NCBI GenBank assembly: GCA_015067125.1
Contig: SVNB01000057.1
Coordinates: 1 to 11,198 of the forward strand
Origin: Oscillospiraceae bacterium
GTDB lineage: Bacteria; Bacillota; Clostridia; Oscillospirales; Ruminococcaceae
Length of the DNA: 11,198 nt
Direction of reading: 5' to 3'
Shown: positions 6,694 through 11,198 of the stretch, one piece after another
Layout: the number at the start of each line of letters is the position of its first letter
Numbering within the stretch: the first letter of the stretch is position 1
Notes under the pieces: generated by a model
Database searches by the model: none
What the model was told of the DNA's origin: nothing
What the model saw: the letters and a program-made list of their open reading frames with translations, nothing else
Translations under genes and position numbers: made by a program

Positions 6694-6723
6694 AATATAT
6701 GAAGGCGGGCAAAAAAATATCCC
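6694..6723 (-). promoter_or_regulatory. Candidate sigma-E promoter of the spoVB-like gene
   Basis: On the minus strand GGGATATT (6723-6716) and CATATATT (6701-6694) are separated by 14 bases, each six of eight to the sigma-E pattern. Transcription would start near 6687, giving a leader under 20 bases that begins at the ribosome binding site. Its -35 overlaps the gldA terminator stem. Confidence 0.45.
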
Positions 6724-6747
6724 TCACAAATCTGTGAGGGATGTTTT
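6711..6747 (-). terminator. Terminator after gldA
   Basis: ATCCCTCACA (6719-6728) and TGTGAGGGAT (6733-6742) form a perfect 10-bp stem with a four-base loop. On the minus strand a run of T follows (complement of 6711-6717), fitting termination of gldA 20 bases after its stop; on the plus strand GTTTTT follows, so it may work in both directions. Confidence 0.88.
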
Positions 6748-6761
6748 TGCTTATATGAAAA

Positions 6762-7847
6762 TTATCCGAGGTATTCGCCGATTTCGTTTGCGGCAAGGAT
6801 CGCTGCATATACGTCTTCGGGAGTAACTTCGAAAGGCATATTGCCAACGGTATCTCCGGGTGCGCAAACAGCTTCTGCAACAGCCATGATCTCTTCGGAT
6901 TTGATTTCGGTAACGTCAAGATCTGCAAGGGTGGTGGGAAGGCCGACTTCCTGGCAAAGGGTTACAACCTCTTCGATTTCTTCTTTGGGTGCGTTTTCCA
7001 GAACAAGCTGAACAAGAACGCCGAACGCAACTTTTTCACCGTGATAGAATTTATGGGTTGCTTCTATTGCGGTAAGGCCGTTGTGAACAGCATGAGCAGC
7101 CGCAAGACCGCCGGATTCAAAACCGATGCCGGAAAGATAGGTGTTTGCTTCGATGATGTTTTCAACAGCTTTGGTGCAGACTTTGTTTTTTACTGCAAGA
7201 TATGCGGCTACGCCGTCTTCAAGAAGGGTTTCGTAGCAAAGCTTTGCAAGGGCAAGAGCGGTTTTGGTGGGTTTGCCGCCAACGCAGTTGCTTGCCTGGC
7301 TCTGTGCGCAGGCTCTGGCTTCAAAATAGGTTGCAAGCGCATCGCCGATACCTGCGGCAAGAAGTCTTTCCGGTGCTTTGGAAACAACGTCGGTATCCAC
7401 AAGAACGATGTTGGGGTTGCTGGGAAGGAAAAGGTATTTTTCAAAAACGCCTTCGTCGGTATAGATTACGGAAAGTGCGGAACAGGGAGCATCGGTAGAA
7501 GCGATGGTGGGAACGATAACTACGGGTTTGCCGGTATAGTAACCAACCGCTTTTGCGGTATCGTGGGTTTTGCCGCCGCCGATGCCGACAACAACTTCGC
7601 CGCCTTTTTCTTTAAGAACTTCGATAACACGGTTGATTTCGGTCATGGAACATTCGCCGCCGAATTCTTCCACTTCGTATTTTTTATCGCCCATGCCGGA
7701 TTCTACCGCAGGCATAACAATGGGTTTAACAAATTTATCAACAAGAATAAACATGCTTTCGCCGATTGCTCCTGCGTGTTTTGCAAGGTTTGCAAGTTCT
7801 CCTCTGCCCTGAATATATCTGGTAGGGCTGCCGATAATTTTTGCCAT
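6762..7847 (-). CDS. gldA: Glycerol dehydrogenase, NAD-dependent, iron/zinc alcohol dehydrogenase family
   Basis: GldA oxidises glycerol to dihydroxyacetone with NAD+, or runs in reverse, in the cytoplasm; it feeds anaerobic glycerol use. The 361-residue product has the usual family length (about 360-370). The nucleotide-binding glycine-rich stretch GIGGGKTHDTAKA lies at 88-100. The probable metal ligands are D169 (GIGDALATYFEAR), H252 (AAHAVHNG) and H269 (FYHGEKVAFG), matching the D/H/H set of Bacillus glycerol dehydrogenase. The opening IIGSPTRYIQGRG is typical. The ATG follows AAAGGAGAAAG on the minus strand. It has its own sigma-A promoter and terminator. No dihydroxyacetone kinase gene is adjacent. 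A related substrate such as hydroxyacetone or another small polyol cannot be excluded. Confidence 0.94.
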   Translation of the reverse strand: MAKIIGSPTRYIQGRGELANLAKHAGAIGESMFILVDKFVKPIVMPAVESGMGDKKYEVEEFGGECSMTEINRVIEVLKEKGGEVVVGIGGGKTHDTAKAVGYYTGKPVVIVPTIASTDAPCSALSVIYTDEGVFEKYLFLPSNPNIVLVDTDVVSKAPERLLAAGIGDALATYFEARACAQSQASNCVGGKPTKTALALAKLCYETLLEDGVAAYLAVKNKVCTKAVENIIEANTYLSGIGFESGGLAAAHAVHNGLTAIEATHKFYHGEKVAFGVLVQLVLENAPKEEIEEVVTLCQEVGLPTTLADLDVTEIKSEEIMAVAEAVCAPGDTVGNMPFEVTPEDVYAAILAANEIGEYLG

Positions 7848-7880
7848 AATATCTTTCTCCTTTATAAATGGTTTAATACA

Positions 7881-7909
7881 TTTATATCATAGTGTTAATT
7901 TTTTGTCAA
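7881..7909 (-). promoter_or_regulatory. Sigma-A promoter of gldA
   Basis: On the minus strand a perfect TTGACA (7909-7904) and TATAAA (7886-7881) are 17 bases apart, about 33 bases before the gldA ATG. This suggests strong vegetative expression. No obvious operator is visible. Confidence 0.82.
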
Positions 7910-8049
7910 TATTGCTTGTTATTAATCCGGATTTTAATTGTAAAAAACACCAAAAACGCGTTTTTTATGTAAAAACGGCCTTTTTTTGCGTAATAATTTA
8001 ACACTTTTGTTTCTGTCAATACATTTGTTGCGACAGTTTTGTACCAACA

Positions 8050-8063
8050 CGAACGATTGTTCG
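8050..8063. promoter_or_regulatory. LexA (SOS) box 1
   Basis: CGAACGATTGTTCG is a perfect inverted repeat of the Gram-positive LexA/DinR half-sites (CGAAC-N4-GTTCG). It lies 19 bases upstream of the -35 of the small membrane protein gene and 203 bases before the gldA start on the other strand. Confidence 0.75.
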
Positions 8064-8082
8064 ATTTTTTTCGCAAAAACTA

Positions 8083-8110
8083 TTGATTTTTGAAAAATGG
8101 GTGATATAAT
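8083..8110 (+). promoter_or_regulatory. Sigma-A promoter of the SOS-box small membrane protein
   Basis: TTGATT (8083-8088) and a perfect TATAAT (8105-8110) are separated by 16 bases, with a start expected near 8117. LexA-type boxes lie on both sides, at 8050-8063 and 8126-8137. Confidence 0.72.
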
Positions 8111-8125
8111 AAAGTCACAAACAAA

Positions 8126-8137
8126 GAACAGATGTTC
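8126..8137. promoter_or_regulatory. LexA (SOS) box 2, just after the transcription start
   Basis: GAACAGATGTTC fits GAAC-N4-GTTC. It is about 9-20 bases after the predicted start, where a bound repressor would block transcription. A further GAAC at 8147-8150 makes an overlapping palindrome GTTCGAT-TTT-ATCGAAC (8134-8150), which could be a hairpin in the leader or an additional half-site. Confidence 0.72.
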
Positions 8138-8186
8138 GATTTTATCGAACACACCCCATATATACATCAGGAAAGGACGTAGTAAA

Positions 8187-8453
8187 ATGGAAAGAACATA
8201 TGTTTTGAATACAATTTTTAAAATCATGGCAGCTGCCGGTATCATCTCTCTTTTCGGCATTGCCGGCGCAAGCGATTTCGGAAGCATCTCCAACGCGGAA
8301 ATTTTCATCTTCGGCGGAATTTCCTTTTTGGCAGCCGCTACCGGAATCTGGGGCAGCCTTAACTGCACCAGAGCCATCGAAGCGGTAAAACGCCGCGAAA
8401 GACGCGAAAAAGCACGCCGCATTGCCGCTGTTTACGGCGCAAAGGCCGCATAA
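8187..8453 (+). CDS. Small two-helix membrane protein under probable LexA control
   Basis: I do not recognise this 88-residue protein. It has two hydrophobic segments (about residues 9-27 and 37-58) joined by a short loop with acidic residues, then a strongly basic tail (62-86, with KRRERREKARR at 68-78), so the tail should face the cytoplasm. There is no LysM domain and no peptidase motif. The start at 8187 is chosen because AGGAAAGG lies just upstream; the frame is open further back to 8097, but that would overlap the promoter and box 2. It is transcribed alone and ends at a strong terminator. Two LexA boxes around the promoter suggest DNA-damage induction. Small SOS-induced membrane proteins such as YneA and SidA inhibit cell division, so a similar role is a reasonable guess, not shown by similarity. 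Confidence 0.82.
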   Translation: MERTYVLNTIFKIMAAAGIISLFGIAGASDFGSISNAEIFIFGGISFLAAATGIWGSLNCTRAIEAVKRRERREKARRIAAVYGAKAA

Positions 8454-8492
8454 AAATCTGCTATCCCTATCAAATTTCCTCATACCAAACCG

Positions 8493-8527
8493 AAAAAGCG
8501 GGCGGAGTTTTTCTCCGTCCGCTTTTT
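8493..8527. terminator. Bidirectional terminator
   Basis: Two 15-base arms (8493-8507 and 8513-8527) pair around TTTTT with one G-U; the GC core is GCGGGCGGAG/CTCCGTCCGC and the outer part is five A against five T. The symmetry gives a T run on either strand, serving both the small membrane protein gene (+) and the convergent regulator gene (-). Confidence 0.92.
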
Positions 8528-8547
8528 CATTTGTTTTGTTTTCTGTA

Positions 8548-8961
8548 TCAGTGGAATATTCTGTAAAGATTACGACCGAATTCATACCATGTTTCGTTCC
8601 AGCTATCATAAATTGCAATAACAAACAACACAAGCAGTATTGCCGCTGATGCTTTGGTTATATTTTTTGCCAACTGCTTTTTCTGTGCGATCTGCATAGC
8701 CAAAAGTTCGTTAAGTTTTTGCAGTTCCATCGCTACCGATGAAAGGCCCTCTTCATTTTTCGCCGCAACGGCTTCTCCCAAAAGCTCGTTTACGGAAGTC
8801 CCAAGCACTTCCGCAATTTTCACAAGCATTTCCGCATCCGGCACAGAAAGACCTTTTTCCCATTTGGAAACAGTTTGCCGCACCACGTTAAGCCGCAAAG
8901 AAAGCTGTTCCTGCGAAAAGCCTTTGTTTTTTCTTAAAGTTTTAAGATTATCGCCGAACAT
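8548..8961 (-). CDS. XRE-family transcriptional regulator with C-terminal membrane helix
   Basis: This 137-residue protein starts with a helix-turn-helix domain of the HTH_3/Cro-CI type (about residues 5-61). GFSQEQLSLRLNVVRQTVSKW holds the turn and recognition helix, and WEKGLSVPD follows. A charged, probably helical or coiled-coil linker (about 76-100) leads to one hydrophobic segment (about 103-118) and a short aromatic tail. It is likely a membrane-tethered DNA-binding protein; the signal it senses is not visible. The ATG follows AAAGGAAG on the minus strand. It is divergent from the MATE exporter gene with 160 bases between the starts, so control of that exporter and of itself is plausible. 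Confidence 0.88.
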   Translation of the reverse strand: MFGDNLKTLRKNKGFSQEQLSLRLNVVRQTVSKWEKGLSVPDAEMLVKIAEVLGTSVNELLGEAVAAKNEEGLSSVAMELQKLNELLAMQIAQKKQLAKNITKASAAILLVLFVIAIYDSWNETWYEFGRNLYRIFH

Positions 8962-8992
8962 TTTTTATCTTCCTTTCCATTTTTATGTTTTT

Positions 8993-9021
8993 ATTTTATA
9001 CGCTTTTTTCCGCTGCGGCAA
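8993..9021 (-). promoter_or_regulatory. Probable promoter of the XRE regulator
   Basis: On the minus strand TTGCCG (9021-9016) and TAAAAT (8998-8993) are 17 bases apart; an overlapping TATAAA sits two bases further upstream. A CCGC-T-GCGG palindrome (9010-9018) overlaps the -35 and could be an operator. Confidence 0.5.
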
Positions 9022-9059
9022 GCAACGCAAATTAACATTCCGCAAAATAATATTTCCTC

Positions 9060-9088
9060 TTGATATTCTTTATAAAAACATATAAAAT
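9060..9088 (+). promoter_or_regulatory. Probable promoter of the MATE exporter
   Basis: TTGATA (9060-9065) and TAAAAT (9083-9088) are 17 bases apart, about 33 bases before the ATG. The region is AT-rich, so exact boxes are uncertain. Confidence 0.5.
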
Positions 9089-9121
9089 ATATTGTTAGTT
9101 TTATTGTTTTCCGGAGGAAAT

Positions 9122-10498
9122 ATGTCGTTTTTAATAAAAGATAAAAATTTTTATAAAGTGCTGTTTTCCATAACCATGCCCATTGCGGCACAGAACTTTA
9201 TAACTTTTACGGTAAGCCTTGCGGATTCGCTGATGCTTGGCAAGGTGGGCGAAGTTGCGCTTTCCGGCGCGAACCTTGCAAACCAGCTTTTCTTTATACT
9301 TATGATAGTCACCTTTGGCGTAACTTCCGCAGCGATGGTTTTTGCTTCTCAATATTGGGGCAAAGATGACGTTTATTCCATGAAAAGGGTAATAACCATA
9401 ATGCTTCGGCTTGCGGCGGCAATAAGCGTTGTTGCCTCTGCCCTTGCAATATGTATTCCCGAAACGGTTATGAGCTGGTATTCCGATGACCCGGAAGTTA
9501 TTGCCGCCGGCGCAAGCTATCTGCGCATAATCGGCTGGGCTTATCCTTTTTATTCCATAACAAACGCCATGGCTTCTGTTCTGCGGTCTGCCCATATTGT
9601 AAAAATATCCATTGTTATATATCTTTCTTCTCTTGTTGTAAACGTATCTCTTAACTGGGTATTAATTTTCGGCAATCTTGGCGCTCCGGAACTTGGAATA
9701 CGCGGCGCGGCCATTGCAACCGCCGCTGCCCGCTGCGTTGAATTTATAATTCTTCTTGTTTATCTTGCATTTTTTGAAAAAACGGTAAACTATCGTTTTT
9801 CCGACCTTTTTGTGCCGGTAAAGGATTATCTTGGGGCATTTCTTAAAACCGGCGCACCGGTAGTACTTAACGAAGCCGTCTGGAGCATAGGCACTTCTGT
9901 TCTTTCCATGATAATCGGCCATATAAGCACGGAATTTGTTTCTGCAAACAGCATTGCAAATATTATCTGGCAGTGCGTATGGGTTGTTATTTCCGGCATG
10001 GGCAACGCAACCTCCGTTGTAATAGGCAACGCTGTTGGCCGCGGAGAAAACAAAGACCTTATTCTTCGCAAGGCAAAAACCATTGTCGCTCTTTCCGCCG
10101 TTATGGGCATTGTTTCCGCAGTAACGCTTCTTATCATCCGCGGACCGGTTATTGATTTTTACGAGGTTTCTGCAGAAACAAAGGCGCTTGCATACGACCT
10201 TATCGTTTCTTACGCACTGATAATCGTTTTGCAGGCCATGTCCATGCAATACGTTGTGGGCATCTTCCGCGGCGGCGGCGATACCAAAACCGCAATGGTT
10301 GTGGACGTTCTGTTCCTTTGGACCGTTGCCATTCCCCTTGGTGCGTTCACAGGGCTTGTTCTTGGCTGGGCGCCGCCTTTTGTCTATCTTATGCTCCGCA
10401 GCGACGAACTTCTTAAAAACATCATCGGCTTTTTCCGCCTTCGCAGCGGAAAATGGATCCGGGATATTACCGTTCATCCTGCCGGAGAAAACGTATAA
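9122..10498 (+). CDS. MATE-family multidrug/metabolite exporter
   Basis: This 458-residue inner-membrane protein shows about twelve hydrophobic segments in two related halves, as in MATE antiporters, which export cationic drugs or metabolites in exchange for Na+ or H+. Family-like stretches are SITMPIAAQNFITFTVSLAD near the start, GVTSAAMVFASQYWG after the second helix, NAMASVLRSAH in the first half and the corresponding QYVVGIFRGGGDTKTAM in the second. The ATG at 9122 is preferred because GGAGGAAAT directly precedes it; an upstream TTG at 9092 in the same frame would put the ribosome binding site inside the coding region. It is divergent from a membrane-tethered XRE regulator and ends at a clear terminator. 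The substrate cannot be told from sequence. Confidence 0.93.
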   Translation: MSFLIKDKNFYKVLFSITMPIAAQNFITFTVSLADSLMLGKVGEVALSGANLANQLFFILMIVTFGVTSAAMVFASQYWGKDDVYSMKRVITIMLRLAAAISVVASALAICIPETVMSWYSDDPEVIAAGASYLRIIGWAYPFYSITNAMASVLRSAHIVKISIVIYLSSLVVNVSLNWVLIFGNLGAPELGIRGAAIATAAARCVEFIILLVYLAFFEKTVNYRFSDLFVPVKDYLGAFLKTGAPVVLNEAVWSIGTSVLSMIIGHISTEFVSANSIANIIWQCVWVVISGMGNATSVVIGNAVGRGENKDLILRKAKTIVALSAVMGIVSAVTLLIIRGPVIDFYEVSAETKALAYDLIVSYALIIVLQAMSMQYVVGIFRGGGDTKTAMVVDVLFLWTVAIPLGAFTGLVLGWAPPFVYLMLRSDELLKNIIGFFRLRSGKWIRDITVHPAGENV

Positions 10499-10508
10499 AA
10501 ACACAAAT

Positions 10509-10541
10509 TCGGGTGTGCCGCTTTGGTACGCCCGATTTTTT
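10509..10541 (+). terminator. Terminator after the MATE gene
   Basis: TCGGGTGTGCC (10509-10519) pairs with GGTACGCCCGA (10525-10535) using two G-U pairs, followed by six T (10536-10541), 11 bases after the stop codon. Confidence 0.9.
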
Positions 10542-10551
10542 ATCTCCTCTA

Positions 10552-10580
10552 TTGCAATATTAAAAGATTTTTGGCATAAT
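10552..10580 (+). promoter_or_regulatory. Promoter of the comEC-like gene
   Basis: TTGCAA (10552-10557) and CATAAT (10575-10580) are separated by 17 bases, between the MATE terminator and the comEC-like start. The leader would be about 20 bases. Confidence 0.6.
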
Positions 10581-10607
10581 TAAAAGAAAAAAGGAAGTGG
10601 TTGGGGC

Positions 10608-11198
10608 ATGACGTTTTTCTTTGCGTGGTTTGGTTTTTCTGTGCTTTTCGGTGCCTTTGCAGCTTCTTTTTTAAATCCTTTGCACAGCTTTGTTCTGTTT
10701 GGAATACTGATTTTTGCTTCCCTTTGTTTTCGGGTTTATTCCAAAAAGCTGCGCGATTTTTCCGCCGTTGTTCTGGCAGTGGCACTGGGCTTTTTTATAG
10801 TCGCTTTTGAACTTATCACAGAATTTTACCCTGCCGCGGCCCTTGACGGCACAAGCGGAAGCATAACCGGAACGGTTACGGAAGTTTCTGTTTCCGGCGG
10901 CAACCCGGTTTTTACCGTAAAAACGGATTCCATCGACATAGAAGGCGCCCCGCAGAAAATAGCGCTTAAACTTTCCGGCTGGGACGAAAACGCCGCAAAA
11001 CCCTATGATAAAATTTTCTGCAAAGTAAGTTTTGCCGCCTACGGAGAGAAAGACGGCACGGAATTCATCACAGACCGTTCCCGGGGAATTTCTGTTTATG
11101 CTTACAGCAAAGAAGCGCTGGAAGTTACCGGCGAGGACAGAACTTTTCCCGGATATATAATTTACCGCATAAGGGAAGAAATTTCTTCCGTAATATAC
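10608..11198 (+). CDS. comEC: ComEC/Rec2-type DNA uptake channel, N-terminal part
   Basis: Only the first 197 residues are inside the window; the frame is open to the end. ComEC forms the inner-membrane channel that carries single-stranded DNA into the cell during natural transformation. Three hydrophobic segments (about residues 2-20, 25-43 and 52-70) are followed by a soluble beta-rich region starting near residue 80 (GTVTEVSVSGG, then VKTDSIDIEGAPQK and PYDKIFCKVSF), matching the DUF4131/OB-fold part that precedes the competence domain. The catalytic and channel regions lie beyond the window. The ATG is chosen for the AAGGAAGTGG about eight bases upstream. It stands alone here without comEA in front. 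Many Clostridia carry comEC without known competence. The call rests on architecture and sequence feel rather than on the diagnostic competence domain. Confidence 0.75.
   Translation, partial: MTFFFAWFGFSVLFGAFAASFLNPLHSFVLFGILIFASLCFRVYSKKLRDFSAVVLAVALGFFIVAFELITEFYPAAALDGTSGSITGTVTEVSVSGGNPVFTVKTDSIDIEGAPQKIALKLSGWDENAAKPYDKIFCKVSFAAYGEKDGTEFITDRSRGISVYAYSKEALEVTGEDRTFPGYIIYRIREEISSVIY

Noticed and set aside
7041..7892. 283-codon plus-strand frame over gldA
   Set aside because: Mirror of the gldA codons, full of Phe, Gly, Cys and Asn with no domain; gldA on the minus strand has the family motifs, ribosome binding site, promoter and terminator.
7952..7965. AAAAACGCGTTTTT palindrome in the gldA upstream region as a terminator or operator
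   Set aside because: It has no loop and is low-complexity; no gene ends nearby. The rest of the 7910-8049 stretch is AT-rich with nothing I can assign.
8097..8186. Upstream extension of the small membrane protein frame to 8097
   Set aside because: It would include the promoter -10 and LexA box 2 in the coding region and lacks a ribosome binding site; the ATG at 8187 has one.
8142..8633. 163-codon minus-strand frame over the small membrane protein gene
   Set aside because: It crosses the bidirectional terminator and the regulator's 3' end, is Cys/Gly/Asp-rich and has no ribosome binding site.
9092..9121. TTG start at 9092 for the MATE protein
   Set aside because: It would place GGAGGAAAT inside the coding region and add residues not usual at the start of MATE proteins; the ATG at 9122 is better.

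Overview
The window looks like chromosome of an anaerobic, endospore-forming member of the Clostridia, probably a gut Oscillospirales-type organism. The evidence is a spoIVA gene, a spoVB-like flippase gene, Gram-positive -35/-10 promoters, AGGAGG ribosome binding sites, two Gram-positive LexA boxes, and clusters of GC-rich palindromic repeats of a kind I associate with gut Firmicutes genomes. The genus assignment is inference; no marker gene fixes it.

Layout. 1-898: no gene. It holds the first copy of a duplicated ~280-bp element (two RNA-like hairpins, the second an intrinsic terminator) followed by an island of at least fourteen palindromes. 899-2218 (+): mtaB, a tRNA methylthiotransferase. 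2318-2559: a two-gene tRNA unit (Asp-GTC, Thr-GGT) with a perfect consensus promoter and a terminator. 2588-3325: another terminator hairpin, then the second copy of the duplicated element and a second palindrome island that runs up to the spoIVA stop codon. 3326-4804 (-): spoIVA. 4938-5099 (+): a 53-residue cysteine-rich DUF1540-type gene. 5129-6670 (-): spoVB/MurJ-family flippase with a TTG start. 6762-7847 (-): gldA, glycerol dehydrogenase. 8187-8453 (+): an 88-residue two-helix membrane protein whose promoter is bracketed by two LexA-type boxes. 8548-8961 (-): XRE-type repressor with a C-terminal membrane helix. 9122-10498 (+): MATE-family exporter, divergent from the regulator. 10608-11198 (+): N-terminal part of a ComEC/Rec2-type DNA channel, cut by the window end.

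How the genes relate. spoIVA and spoVB are both mother-cell sporulation genes in Bacillus, and each is preceded here by a sequence resembling a sigma-E promoter with 14-bp spacing. The other genes are mostly single-gene transcription units with their own promoter and terminator. The most interesting points are the SOS-type control of an unrecognised small membrane protein (a candidate damage-induced division inhibitor or membrane effector), and the duplicated RNA-like/palindromic element that brackets mtaB and the tRNAs, with further small palindromic modules nested in one copy.
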